A program made the translations under genes and the position numbers. Source: an uncultured bacterium (GTDB lineage Bacteria; Bacillota_I; Bacilli_A; RFN20; CAG-826). Taken from it: a DNA stretch of 64,000 nt. The stretch is taken from positions 1 through 64,000 of the forward strand of contig CASDXP010000001.1 in assembly GCA_949285455.1 (NCBI GenBank). Reading direction: 5' to 3'. Positions 9,183-18,131 of the stretch are shown piece after piece. The stretch's first letter is position 1, and each line of letters opens with the position of its first letter. The notes below the pieces were generated by a model. It was not told the origin of the DNA. It worked only from the letters and a program-made list of their open reading frames with translations, and searched no databases.

Positions 9183-10705
9183 AATATAAATATCTTTCTT
9201 TTCTTAGCGTTATTCCTCTTCTTTTCGGCTGCGCTACTGAACCACAAGATTTACCAGACGATGTCAATATTTTTATCGATTCCCCCGCTAAAACGTTAAC
9301 GAAAGGTCTCAAATATCAACTTGATTATCATCTCGATGGTTCTTATGACGCTGATGACCTTTCTTTTTCTAGTTCGAATGAAGATGTGATGAATATTTCT
9401 TCCACTGGTGAAATTAAAGTATTAAATGAAGGAAGTTCCACCATTACTTTATCTTATAAAGAAAAAAGTAAAGATATAATCTTTAATGTCGAAGAAAAAG
9501 AAATTAATCAAGCTTATTTAGATTTAGTGAATGAAAGTAAGAAGACTAACGCTACGCTAGTAAGTGATGATGCAAGTGCTCCACTTCTTACTTCCATCGA
9601 TGTTAGTTATCCACAAGGTGAAGCAAAAAATCCTTTGAGTCACGAAGAAGTAGAAACGATTGAAATAATAAGTATCGAGCAACCCATCGAATATGGCGAT
9701 GCCTTCTTAATTATGTTAGATGATATTTCGATCGTCATGGACGTCGGAAATTTTGCTAGCGAATATTACGATGATGGAACAAATTATGGTCAATATTTAA
9801 GTGAAATTTATGAAACTTACGTTCCAGATAGAGAATTAGATGTCTTAATTTTAACTCATCCTCACGCTGATCATTACGGTGGCTGGCCAGCGCTTACAAA
9901 TAGTTTTGATAAAATTAATTACATCTTCGATTATGGTTACGATGAAGCAAGTGCTTACATCGATAACGTCCGATTAAATTATTTTGCTAAAGGTGCGAAA
10001 TATCGTTCAATTTACGATGTGACGCATGGAGTTGATAATTTATCTTCAAGATTTTATCTTGCTCCGAATGCTTTCATCGATTGGATCGATACTGGTCTAT
10101 ATAATCCAGTTCTCACCTCTTCTTCTTTATATAGCGATGAAAATGTCACTTCTATCGTCGGCATATTAAATTTCAATAATTTCTCTTTCTTATTTAATGG
10201 TGACTTACAAGGAGAGGCAAGTTACGGTGATTCTGGAATCGATGGCGAAGCTTCTTTACTAGAAATGAATGAAAATAATCCAAACTTCCATCAAGTCAGC
10301 ATGTTAAAAGTCGCTCATCACGGTTCTTATCTTGCGACCACTTATCCTCTACTCAATAAATTGAATCCTCAAATCGCTATCATCTCAGCAGGTAGACCCG
10401 CGAGTGATGAAAGTTATGCTGGAACGTATGGTATCTGCGCTGGTCATCCGCACGATCAAACGATCGAAAGATTATACAATTATCAAAATAGAAGGGAAAC
10501 GGAAGTTTATCTAAATTATTTAAACGGTACAACTTCTTTTATCAGCGATGGTCTCACTAGCGTCTACATGCACGGTTCACCATTAAAAAGCGCCCCTTAC
10601 GGCGCTTGGAATAGCGAAGTTAGCTATCAAATTGGTGATGTGACCGAAATGTTTAACGAAGTTAAAGATACTTTATATTATTCGACCTGCGTCCTCGGAC
10701 TTTAA
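9179..10705 (+). CDS. Lipoprotein with Ig-like and ComEC-type metallo-beta-lactamase domains
   Basis: A 508-residue exported lipoprotein. The signal peptide ends in lipobox LFGC (lipidated Cys at about 18). Residues 29-105 look like a bacterial Ig-like (Big2) domain (SSNEDVMNISSTGEIKVL, then a Gly-Ser-rich strand). The rest is a metallo-beta-lactamase fold with the metal site THPHADHYGG (His at about 227, 229 and 232) and a downstream AHHGS, the form seen in ComEC-associated and related extracellular hydrolases. It lacks the ComEC channel domain. Substrate unknown; a surface nuclease or phosphodiesterase is possible. It is coupled to rnhC and overlaps rluD tail-to-tail by 33 bases. Confidence 0.85.
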   Translation: MKYKYLSFLSVIPLLFGCATEPQDLPDDVNIFIDSPAKTLTKGLKYQLDYHLDGSYDADDLSFSSSNEDVMNISSTGEIKVLNEGSSTITLSYKEKSKDIIFNVEEKEINQAYLDLVNESKKTNATLVSDDASAPLLTSIDVSYPQGEAKNPLSHEEVETIEIISIEQPIEYGDAFLIMLDDISIVMDVGNFASEYYDDGTNYGQYLSEIYETYVPDRELDVLILTHPHADHYGGWPALTNSFDKINYIFDYGYDEASAYIDNVRLNYFAKGAKYRSIYDVTHGVDNLSSRFYLAPNAFIDWIDTGLYNPVLTSSSLYSDENVTSIVGILNFNNFSFLFNGDLQGEASYGDSGIDGEASLLEMNENNPNFHQVSMLKVAHHGSYLATTYPLLNKLNPQIAIISAGRPASDESYAGTYGICAGHPHDQTIERLYNYQNRRETEVYLNYLNGTTSFISDGLTSVYMHGSPLKSAPYGAWNSEVSYQIGDVTEMFNEVKDTLYYSTCVLGL

Positions 10706-11608
10706 TTTATTTAAAACTTCTGAAAATTCTTTTGGAAGTGGAATTTTAAATTCCATCAACTTTTCATCTTTTGGTCTTTTAAACACTATCTTATAAGCCA
10801 CTAATAGTTGGCCGTTTCCGTACAATGAAGATTTTCCTCCATATAAATCATCGCCGACAATCGGATGATCGATGAAAGCAAGATGTGCTCTTAATTGGTG
10901 CGTTCTCCCTGTCTTTAAATCTAAGTTTAATAAAGTGTAATGCGAAAATCTTTCGACTACTTCATAATAACTAATAGCGTTTTTACCATCCGCTTTCACT
11001 TTCATTCTAAGTCTATTCGCCGGGTCTCTACCTATCGGGGCATCTATTTCACCTTTATTATTTGGAAATGTTCCTTTCACTAAAGCTAGATAACTTCGAT
11101 GCATAGCGTGATTTTCTAATTGCTTCGCTAAATAAGTGTGCGCTTCATCGTTTTTAGCGACGAGTAATAAACCCCACGTATCTTTGTCGATACGATGGAC
11201 GATACCGGGTCTAAATTCGCCATTTAAAGAAGATAGATCTTTCGCATAATGTAAAAGTGCGTTCACTAAGGTATGAGCATAATTCCCTGCGCCTGGATGG
11301 ACTACTAAACCTTTAGGTTTATTAATCAAAATTAAATCTTCATCTTCGTAGATGATATCTAAAGGAATATCTTCGGCGAGAAGTTTGTTGTTCACTTCAT
11401 CTAGCAAAGTTAAATCGACTGCTATTTCATCATTAACTCTTACTTTGTAACCACTTTTTGTCGGTTTATTAAAAACGAGAACTTCCCCTTTTTCTATCGC
11501 TACTTGTGCCTCTTTTCTTTTCACGTCTAAAACTTTACTTAAATAGACGTCGAGACGTTCTTTAGCATATTGTTCACTGACCGTTAGATTCTTCTTTATT
11601 TTCTTCAT
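10673..11608 (-). CDS. rluD: RluD-family 23S rRNA pseudouridine synthase
   Basis: Converts uridines to pseudouridine in large-subunit rRNA (family of RluD/YlyB). An N-terminal S4 RNA-binding domain (ERLDVYLSKVL onwards, about 17-75) precedes the catalytic domain with the signature HRIDKDTWGLLLVAKN containing the catalytic Asp; the usual Ser after DT is Trp here. The 311-residue length is normal. The start overlaps lspA by 35 bases with no clear ribosome site, so coupled translation is likely. Its 3' end overlaps the convergent lipoprotein gene. Confidence 0.94.
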   Translation of the reverse strand: MKKIKKNLTVSEQYAKERLDVYLSKVLDVKRKEAQVAIEKGEVLVFNKPTKSGYKVRVNDEIAVDLTLLDEVNNKLLAEDIPLDIIYEDEDLILINKPKGLVVHPGAGNYAHTLVNALLHYAKDLSSLNGEFRPGIVHRIDKDTWGLLLVAKNDEAHTYLAKQLENHAMHRSYLALVKGTFPNNKGEIDAPIGRDPANRLRMKVKADGKNAISYYEVVERFSHYTLLNLDLKTGRTHQLRAHLAFIDHPIVGDDLYGGKSSLYGNGQLLVAYKIVFKRPKDEKLMEFKIPLPKEFSEVLNKLKSEDAGRII

Positions 11609-12260
11609 CGTTAATTTCTAATTCTTTCGAAACTTTTTCTTCTTCCAATTTTTTCTCTAATTTGGAAATTTCTTCTTGCGATAAAATAGCTTTTTTATGT
11701 CCTTTATTTTCGCTTGCGGCTTTCATTTCCTTCGGAGCCTTCTTCTTTTCTTCTAAATATTCTTTAATCCATTCGACGATGAGATAGATGACGATGATGA
11801 TGATAGCGACGACAAGATAAGAATCCGCTAAATTGAAGACTGGGAAGAAATAAGAACCAAATTGGAAGCCGATCCAATCGATGACACCTTTTGGATAAAA
11901 TGTACGATCGATGAGATTGCCAAACGTTCCCGCTAAAAGCATAGCGAGCATCGCTTTCCAAAATTTATTAAGTTTTTTAAATTTCCAAACGTAGACAGCG
12001 ATGATAATAGCGGAAGCAAGCCAAGAAACAACTGTCAAAATAATTCTACCCGTCTCGCCACTAAACATACCCCAGGCCATACCCGTGTTATAGGTTAAAG
12101 TGACGTAAAGGAAATTAGGAATAAGATAGATTTGAGTGCCTTCGCTTATGTAAGCTTGACATAATAATTTAGTTATTAAGTCCACTAGAAAAAGTAAGAC
12201 GAAAAGCCAGATGAATGATAGAAAGAACCAAATACCGTACTTTTTAAATTTATTTTTCAT
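11574..12260 (-). CDS. lspA: Lipoprotein signal peptidase with long charged tail
   Basis: Membrane aspartyl protease that cleaves signal peptides of lipidated prolipoproteins; the neighbouring lipoprotein at 9179-10705 is a plausible client. Four membrane helices, the conserved NTGMAWGMF segment, and the catalytic regions GTFGNLIDR and FNLADS are present. At 228 residues it is some 60 longer than a typical LspA: after the last helix comes a Lys/Glu-rich tail (EEKKKAPKE...), probably cytoplasmic and coiled-coil. The start overlaps the ileS end by 11 bases and uses an AGAGGAA site inside ileS. Confidence 0.95.
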   Translation of the reverse strand: MKNKFKKYGIWFFLSFIWLFVLLFLVDLITKLLCQAYISEGTQIYLIPNFLYVTLTYNTGMAWGMFSGETGRIILTVVSWLASAIIIAVYVWKFKKLNKFWKAMLAMLLAGTFGNLIDRTFYPKGVIDWIGFQFGSYFFPVFNLADSYLVVAIIIIVIYLIVEWIKEYLEEKKKAPKEMKAASENKGHKKAILSQEEISKLEKKLEEEKVSKELEINDEENKEESNGQ

Positions 12261-15033
12261 CGCTTTGTTCCTCTAAATTTTTAATGACTTCGTAACAACG
12301 ATCACAAACTTCGTCTTCGCCAACTTTATGCATGTGTGAAGCCTCTTCATAATTCCAGCATCTAAGACACTTATGACCAGCATGCTTTTCGACTTTAACA
12401 TAGCTCACTTCGCCTTTTTCTAGGCCGTTTGAAACTTCCACTAAGGTGACGTTAGAGACGATGAAAAGTCTCGCTAGTTCTTTTTCATCTAATTGTTTTA
12501 AAGCTTCATTTAACGTCTCGTTTAAGACATGAATTGTTAAGTTCGCTTCTTGTGAAGAACCGATGACCCCTTCTTGACGTTTATTTTCTAACACTTTTAA
12601 GACGTCATCGCGAAGCGCTAAGAAAGAAGAATAAAGTTCATCTAATTTAACGCTCGTTTCGATAGCGGTTGGATAAGTTAGATAAGTCGGATTATCAACT
12701 TTTCTTCCGGGGAGATATTTATTCACTTCATACATCGTAAAAGGTAAGATGGGGTTAAGTAGACGCATGGAAGTTTCTAATACTTCATAAATTACTTTTT
12801 GTACCATGAGACGGCGCTTAGAATCTAAAGGTTCACAATATAAAATATCTTTTGTAATATCTAGGTAGAAGGAAGACATATCGAAACTTAAGAAATTTAA
12901 AATCTTGGCCATCCCACTAGCGAAATCGAAACGTTTCATCGCTTCGACAAAATCGTTTTGCACACGATGGAACTTGTTTAGAACAAGTTTATCGATGAAA
13001 TAATCACTTTCTTCCTGCACTTTATGAGGATCGTAAGCTAGACCATCTAACGACTCATTTAAATTGCCGAGTAAGAATCTAAATGTATTTCTTAACTTAC
13101 GATAAACTTCGCTACTTTGTTTGATAATATTATCGGAGATGCGCATATCTTGGTCGTAACTAATCGTCGAAGTATATAGTCTTAAGACATCTGCACCATA
13201 GATGTTAGCAATTTGATTAGGATCGATGCCGTTACCTAAAGATTTTGACATCTTTCTTAAATTTTCATCCATCACCCACCCATGGGAGATAACTTGTTTG
13301 TAAGGTGCTTCTTTTTGCGTAGCGACGCTGATGATTAAAGAAGAATTGAACCAACCACGATATTGGTCACTTCCTTCTAAATATAGATCAGCTGGAAATT
13401 TTTCCCCTTGTTCTTTTAAAGTGTAAGCGAAAGAAGAACCGCTATCGAACCAAACATCCATAATATCTTTTTCTTTGTAGAAATTAGCGTTTGGAGAATG
13501 GACATTTTTATAGCCTTCTGGTAACAATTCTTTCGCGCTCTTATCGAACCAAACATCCGAACCATATTCATCGAATAATTTAGCGATATGTTCGAAGACA
13601 TCTTCATCGATGATAGGCGTATCATCTTCGTTGTAGATAATTGGGATAGGTACACCCCAAAGTCTCTGTCGAGATATGCACCAATCGGAACGGTCTTTAA
13701 TCATATTGCTCATACGAAGTTCGCCCCATGCTGGTTTCCATTTCACATCTTTGATAGCTTCTAATAATTTTTCTTTTAGAGGTTCAATTTTAAAGAACCA
13801 TTGTGGCGTCGCTCTAAAAATGAGCGGTTTTTTCGTCCTCCAATCGTGAGGATAGGCATGGCTAAATTTATTCGACGCTAAAAGTAGGCCTTTTTCTTCT
13901 AACATCTTCAATACGATCGGATTTGCGTCTTCGTAGAACATGCCCGCAAGTCTAGGACCAACTGAATCATCAAATTTACCTAAAGAATCGACTGGACAAT
14001 AGATAGGTAAATGATATTTTATAGAGACGACGTAATCTTCTAAACCATGTCCTGGAGCGGTATGAACTAAACCAGTGCCAGTTTCGTTTGTGACATGTTC
14101 ACCGACGATGACTAGCGATTCTTTTTCATCGTAAAGTGGATGGACGCAAGTGATGCTTTCTAATTCGCTACCTTTGTATTCTTTTACTAATTTCATCTTA
14201 CCAAGATGAAGTTCTTCTTTTAATCTTTCTTCAAATTCTTTTAAGATGACGATGCGCCCGACATTTGTCTCATATAGACCATAGACGAAACGCGGGTGAA
14301 CAGAAATGGCTAAATTAGCAGGAATAGTCCAAGGCGTCGTCGTCCAAATGATAAGTTTATCACCTGGTTTTAAAATATTTTTACCGTCTTTCACTTCGAA
14401 AGCCACATAGATGCTATAAGATTCGACATCATAATATTCGATTTCTGCTTCCGCTAAAGCGGATTCGCTCGATGGTGACCAATAGACTGGTTTAAATCCT
14501 TTATAGATGTAACCTTTTAATGCCATCTTAGCAAATAATCTAATTTGCGTAGCTTCATAATGCTTTAATAGCGTCAAATAAGGATGATCGAAATCTCCTA
14601 CTACCCCTAATCTTTTAAACTGAGCTTTTTGAATTTCTACTTGGCTTAAGGCGTAATCGTGGCAATGCTTACGAAATTCGCTTGCAGGCATATGTTTACG
14701 ATCGACGCCAGATTTCGTCACTTTAACTTCGATTGGTAAACCGTGCGTATCCCATCCTGGTTTAAAAGGTGTGTAGAAACCAGACATATTTTTATATCTT
14801 ACGATAATATCTTTTAAAATACGGTTGACCGTCGTTCCGCAATGAATTGCCCCATTAGCGTAAGGTGGGCCATCATGCAAAACGAACGATAAATCTTTAT
14901 TTTTGTTCGCATTCATCTTAGAAAAAAGATGATCATCTTCCCATTCTTTAAGATAGATTGGCTCTTTTTTCGCTAAGTTGCCTCGCATCTCGAAGTCCGT
15001 GCGTGGCATCTTCAATGTCTTCTTCAATTCCAT
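12250..15033 (-). CDS. ileS: Isoleucyl-tRNA synthetase
   Basis: Class I aminoacyl-tRNA synthetase charging tRNA-Ile. The ATP-binding signature reads IHCGT (residues 63-67), where most IleRS have IHIGH, so the second His of HIGH is Thr. KMSKS is intact at about 594-598. The CP1 editing region, anticodon-binding helices and a C-terminal zinc ribbon (CLRCW...CDRC) are present; 927 residues is normal. A good AAAGGAGAG site supports the start. It is the first gene of ileS-lspA-rluD and is controlled by an Ile T-box. Confidence 0.97.
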   Translation of the reverse strand: MELKKTLKMPRTDFEMRGNLAKKEPIYLKEWEDDHLFSKMNANKNKDLSFVLHDGPPYANGAIHCGTTVNRILKDIIVRYKNMSGFYTPFKPGWDTHGLPIEVKVTKSGVDRKHMPASEFRKHCHDYALSQVEIQKAQFKRLGVVGDFDHPYLTLLKHYEATQIRLFAKMALKGYIYKGFKPVYWSPSSESALAEAEIEYYDVESYSIYVAFEVKDGKNILKPGDKLIIWTTTPWTIPANLAISVHPRFVYGLYETNVGRIVILKEFEERLKEELHLGKMKLVKEYKGSELESITCVHPLYDEKESLVIVGEHVTNETGTGLVHTAPGHGLEDYVVSIKYHLPIYCPVDSLGKFDDSVGPRLAGMFYEDANPIVLKMLEEKGLLLASNKFSHAYPHDWRTKKPLIFRATPQWFFKIEPLKEKLLEAIKDVKWKPAWGELRMSNMIKDRSDWCISRQRLWGVPIPIIYNEDDTPIIDEDVFEHIAKLFDEYGSDVWFDKSAKELLPEGYKNVHSPNANFYKEKDIMDVWFDSGSSFAYTLKEQGEKFPADLYLEGSDQYRGWFNSSLIISVATQKEAPYKQVISHGWVMDENLRKMSKSLGNGIDPNQIANIYGADVLRLYTSTISYDQDMRISDNIIKQSSEVYRKLRNTFRFLLGNLNESLDGLAYDPHKVQEESDYFIDKLVLNKFHRVQNDFVEAMKRFDFASGMAKILNFLSFDMSSFYLDITKDILYCEPLDSKRRLMVQKVIYEVLETSMRLLNPILPFTMYEVNKYLPGRKVDNPTYLTYPTAIETSVKLDELYSSFLALRDDVLKVLENKRQEGVIGSSQEANLTIHVLNETLNEALKQLDEKELARLFIVSNVTLVEVSNGLEKGEVSYVKVEKHAGHKCLRCWNYEEASHMHKVGEDEVCDRCYEVIKNLEEQSDEK

Positions 15034-15046
15034 AACTACTCTCCTT

Positions 15047-15290
15047 TAAAAATAAAATGAAACGTCCCACCTAAGGACGCTTCATGACTTGCGCGGTACC
15101 ACCTTAGTTCTATAAAGAACATTCTTTATAGCTCTTGTCTAGTTTATAACGGAACTACCCGGATTGCTTACTCATATTTCAGCTTTCAGCTCGGAAGTGA
15201 TACCTCTTAAATAATCTACGTTAGGCTTTCACCATCCCTAACTCGCTAAGAAGGTAAATTTAAGAGGCGTGTCTTCTTTTTTGCGCCATT
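15047..15290 (-). promoter_or_regulatory. T-box riboswitch of ileS (specifier AUC, Ile)
   Basis: The T-box sequence AAGGTGGTACCGCG is at 15092-15105 (minus). In the Stem I region GGTATCACTTC presents AUC, an Ile codon, at 15199-15201, with the expected trailing A. A terminator stem GAAGCGTCC/GGACGTTTC followed by a T-rich stretch precedes the ileS ribosome site. Uncharged tRNA-Ile binding should favour the antiterminator and so permit ileS expression. Confidence 0.95.
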
Positions 15291-15293
15291 AAG

Positions 15294-15299
15294 ATTATA
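15294..15299 (-). promoter_or_regulatory. -10 box for the ileS T-box transcript
   Basis: Perfect TATAAT on the minus strand just ahead of the T-box leader, 13 bases from the ftsZ stop. No good -35 was seen, and no terminator separates ftsZ from this promoter. Confidence 0.5.
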
Positions 15300-15306
15300 A
15301 ATAAAA

Positions 15307-16443
15307 TTAAGAACGAGGTAAATCTTTAAAATAGCGTGGAAGAATATCTTCTTCCTCCTCTTGAACTTTCTCTTCGACTTTAGCATTATCGTCAAGCCCT
15401 AGAGTGACGTTATTATCATTAGTGTTATTCGTCACATTGACGTAAGGTTTAAGCGGCGCTTGATATTTTGGTACGTCAGTGAAATCGATATCTTCGATGA
15501 AATCGCTAGCGATGACGCTGACAAGAATTTGATCTTCAAGTTCCGAATTGATGCTCACACCAAATAAGACGTTGATGCCGCTACCGGCGGCTTCGACTAA
15601 ACGATTGACCGTCTCTTGGGCTTCGTAAAGAGAAACTTTCGCTCCGCAAGTGACAGCAATGATCGCTCTTCTTGCCCCGCTAATAGAAGTTTCAAGTAAC
15701 GGTGAATTGATCGCACTTTGCGCTGCATCTTGTGCACGATTTGGTCCTTCCCCAACACCGAAGCCGATGAGTGCTACTCCACTATCTTTCAAAGTTCTTT
15801 TGACGTCAGCGAAGTCCAAGTTGATGATAGCAGGCATCAAAATTAAATCGGTGACAGTTTTGACAGATTGGGCTAAGACACGATCAGATTCGGAGAAAGC
15901 GTCGCTAATGTAAGCATTACCGTTCACCATAAGCAATTTATCATTGCTTACGACGATGATAGCATCGACGACCGCTTTTAAATTATTTAAACCTTCGACT
16001 GAATTAGCAATTCTTTCTTTTCCTTCGAAAGTGAATGGACGAGTGACGATAGCGATGACGAGCGCGCCAGCATCTTTAGCAATCTTTGCGATGACAGGTG
16101 CGGCACCAGTACCAGTTCCACCACCCATCCCAGCGGCGATGAAAACCATATTTGCCCCTTCGACGATTTTTTTAATATCATCCGCGCTAGCTTCCGCTGC
16201 CATCTTACCGACGTTAGGATCACCCCCAGCTCCTAAACCGTTGGTGATTTCTTGGCCGAGAATTAAACGATTTTTCGCACGCGAAGTCGATAGAGCTTGC
16301 TTATCCGTATTAGCGACGAAAAATTCGACGTTAGAAATATTATCATCAATCATGCGATTGACCGCATTATTACCGGCTCCACCAACACCGATGACGATGA
16401 TGCGAGCAGCGGGTTCGAAATTATCTAAATTATAAGCATCCAT
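15307..16443 (-). CDS. ftsZ: Cell-division protein FtsZ
   Basis: Tubulin-like GTPase forming the division ring. The N-terminal Rossmann motif GVGGAGNNAVNRM, the tubulin signature GGGTGTGAAP at 107-116 and the T7 loop region (NLDFADVKRTL) are intact. After the globular core there is a short acidic linker and a C-terminal peptide (ILPRYFKDLPRS) in the position of the FtsA-binding tail. The 378-residue length is typical. A TAGGAGGAA site precedes the ATG, 14 bases after ftsA ends, so ftsA-ftsZ form an operon. Confidence 0.98.
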   Translation of the reverse strand: MDAYNLDNFEPAARIIVIGVGGAGNNAVNRMIDDNISNVEFFVANTDKQALSTSRAKNRLILGQEITNGLGAGGDPNVGKMAAEASADDIKKIVEGANMVFIAAGMGGGTGTGAAPVIAKIAKDAGALVIAIVTRPFTFEGKERIANSVEGLNNLKAVVDAIIVVSNDKLLMVNGNAYISDAFSESDRVLAQSVKTVTDLILMPAIINLDFADVKRTLKDSGVALIGFGVGEGPNRAQDAAQSAINSPLLETSISGARRAIIAVTCGAKVSLYEAQETVNRLVEAAGSGINVLFGVSINSELEDQILVSVIASDFIEDIDFTDVPKYQAPLKPYVNVTNNTNDNNVTLGLDDNAKVEEKVQEEEEDILPRYFKDLPRS

Positions 16444-16457
16444 CTAAGTAATTCCTC

Positions 16458-17684
16458 CTAAAGTTCATCTTCCATTTCACTATATGATTTATTTTCGCTT
16501 CCCTTACGATTCAAAGGCGAAACTCGAATTCTTTCATCTTCTAACGTCCCACGATAAATTGAAGCAGCTTTGATAAGACCTAAACAGTTGAAGTAAGATG
16601 GGTCTCTTGCCCCAAAGGAAGTTGGGATGATAGCTTTGACGACGTTATCTTTAAAAGCTTTAGAGAAATATACTTCGATACCGTTAAGTAGGCTACACCC
16701 GCCACTTAAGAGTAATGGAAGTAAATAATAACGTTCGTCATATTCTTTAAGTAAGACGTTCAAAGCAAGTTTGATATCATTCGTGTAAGTAGCGAGCCAA
16801 CTTTCGACCGCTTCTTTAAAATCTTTTAGATAAATATCCCTAGTCAAATTATTTTCTAAGATAGAAATATTAGGAGAAATAGGACTATGATCATCACCAT
16901 AAAGTTCTTTTAAATCGTTCGCAACTTTAAAATCGAGATGGAATTTATCAGCGAGGAAACGGGTTAAATCATCCCCACCTTTAGCGATGTAAGTCGAAGC
17001 GAATAGACGGGATTTATTTCCCATGAGAGAGATAGTCGTAAGATTTGCCCCCATATCGATAAGTAAGTAATGATCTGGGATATCTTTATACGTTTTTAAA
17101 AGTTCTCCTAAGGCGTAAGGTGTGACCATGATACGCTTCACACGTAAGGAAGCATTTTCGCAAACTTTTAAATAACCATCGATAATATTTTTAGGTAAAG
17201 TATGCACTTTTGCATTTAGCGCGAGTGAATTAGAAACTTTACCAATGGGTGGAGTATAAAATACTTGGTCGTGATCGAGGATGAAAACATCAGGAATAAT
17301 ATCCACTATTTGGTCGACCGTCTTCACTTGCTCTTTTTTTACGAGCGAGATGACGTTAGTGATATCGATGCGAGAAATGCGTCCATCATCGCTTACGACG
17401 TTCGTCACTTTATCATTTTGATAGACTTCTAGACCAATAGGCGGTAGACCGAGAACGACTTCCGAAATATTGATTTTCAATTTTTTCGATTCATCTTTAA
17501 TGTTCGCTAAAGTCTTAAGGACGTCGCTTACTTTTTCAAAATCTCTTATCTCCCCATCGATGATAGCCCCTTCTAAAGGCAGCGTCGAAGAATAGACGAC
17601 GCACACTTCGTCATCGATGACGTAACCGACGATTAGCTTCGCGGCTTTGGACGTAATTTCTAAGGCAGCAATTGGTCTATCCAT
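16458..17684 (-). CDS. ftsA: Cell-division protein FtsA
   Basis: Actin-fold ATPase that tethers FtsZ to the membrane. The phosphate-1 region (IAALEITSKAAKLIVG), the SHS2-type insertion, the phosphate-2/adenosine region (LLIDMGANLTTI, then SGGCSLLNG) fit the family; 408 residues is normal. No Shine-Dalgarno precedes the ATG; -10-like TATATA ends 7 bases and TATAAT ends 16 bases upstream, so its mRNA has a very short or no leader. A terminator separates it from mraZ-rsmH, unlike the continuous cluster of many Bacilli. Confidence 0.95.
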   Translation of the reverse strand: MDRPIAALEITSKAAKLIVGYVIDDEVCVVYSSTLPLEGAIIDGEIRDFEKVSDVLKTLANIKDESKKLKINISEVVLGLPPIGLEVYQNDKVTNVVSDDGRISRIDITNVISLVKKEQVKTVDQIVDIIPDVFILDHDQVFYTPPIGKVSNSLALNAKVHTLPKNIIDGYLKVCENASLRVKRIMVTPYALGELLKTYKDIPDHYLLIDMGANLTTISLMGNKSRLFASTYIAKGGDDLTRFLADKFHLDFKVANDLKELYGDDHSPISPNISILENNLTRDIYLKDFKEAVESWLATYTNDIKLALNVLLKEYDERYYLLPLLLSGGCSLLNGIEVYFSKAFKDNVVKAIIPTSFGARDPSYFNCLGLIKAASIYRGTLEDERIRVSPLNRKGSENKSYSEMEDEL

Positions 17685-17691
17685 AATTTTC

Positions 17692-17729
17692 TATATAAAA
17701 ATTATAGACTTTTGCTAGCCCTTAGACAA
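17692..17729 (-). promoter_or_regulatory. Promoter of ftsA-ftsZ
   Basis: Minus strand TTGTCT (17724-17729), 17 bases, then perfect TATAAT (17701-17706). A second -10-like TATATA (17692-17697) lies 7 bases from the ATG. Together with the terminator at 17791-17822 this makes ftsAZ an independent unit. Confidence 0.6.
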
Positions 17730-17790
17730 CACAATTTTATAAACTTATGAAAATATATGAAAAAAACTACTAATTATTTACTAAAATATT

Positions 17791-17822
17791 AAAAAAGGCT
17801 GTGGGAGAGAATGCACAGCCTT
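17791..17822 (-). terminator. Terminator of mraZ-rsmH-small peptide unit
   Basis: Minus strand AAGGCTGTG, a 10-base loop, CACAGCCTT, then a T run. A 9-bp perfect stem. Confidence 0.9.
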
Positions 17823-17891
17823 CTAGTCAAATTCTTATTAGGTTAAGGTTTAGAATATGTTAATTAGAGGGAAAAGTTATTATTTTGTAGC

Positions 17892-18113
17892 TTAACAATA
17901 ATAAGAATCTACATGCATGCTGAGTTCGTTTTGAGTCTTATCATCTGTCACTTCTTTTTGTTCGTTATCAGCCTTAGCGGCGTTCACTAAGGAGACGGAA
18001 ACAGGAAGGACGACGGAAAGAGAAAAAGCCGAGACGAAAGCGAAAGCCACACCAATTTTACGCATACGGTAATAGCCAGCTTTATGATTAAATTTCACTA
18101 ATTTGTCTTTCAT
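17892..18113 (-). CDS. Small secreted or membrane peptide, 73 residues, at the ftsL position
   Basis: A 73-residue protein of no family I recognise. A basic N-terminus contains YRMRK (15-19), similar to a YSIRK-type signal, followed by a hydrophobic stretch (about 20-44) and a possible signal peptidase site after NAAKA (44-48). That would release a polar peptide of about 25 residues ending MHVDSYYC, with a single C-terminal Cys. Alternatively it stays as a bitopic protein and is a drastically shortened FtsL, which occupies this position between rsmH and ftsA in other Bacilli. The strong GGAAAGGAGA ribosome site makes it a real gene. It is followed by a terminator. Confidence 0.75.
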   Translation of the reverse strand: MKDKLVKFNHKAGYYRMRKIGVAFAFVSAFSLSVVLPVSVSLVNAAKADNEQKEVTDDKTQNELSMHVDSYYC

Positions 18114-18131
18114 AGTTTTTCTCCTTTCCTA

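Noticed and set aside
15944-16435. Long open frame antisense to ftsZ
   Set aside because: It is a shadow of the ftsZ codon pattern: no ribosome site, low-complexity Ala/Pro/Thr/Ser composition, and it lies entirely within a highly conserved gene.
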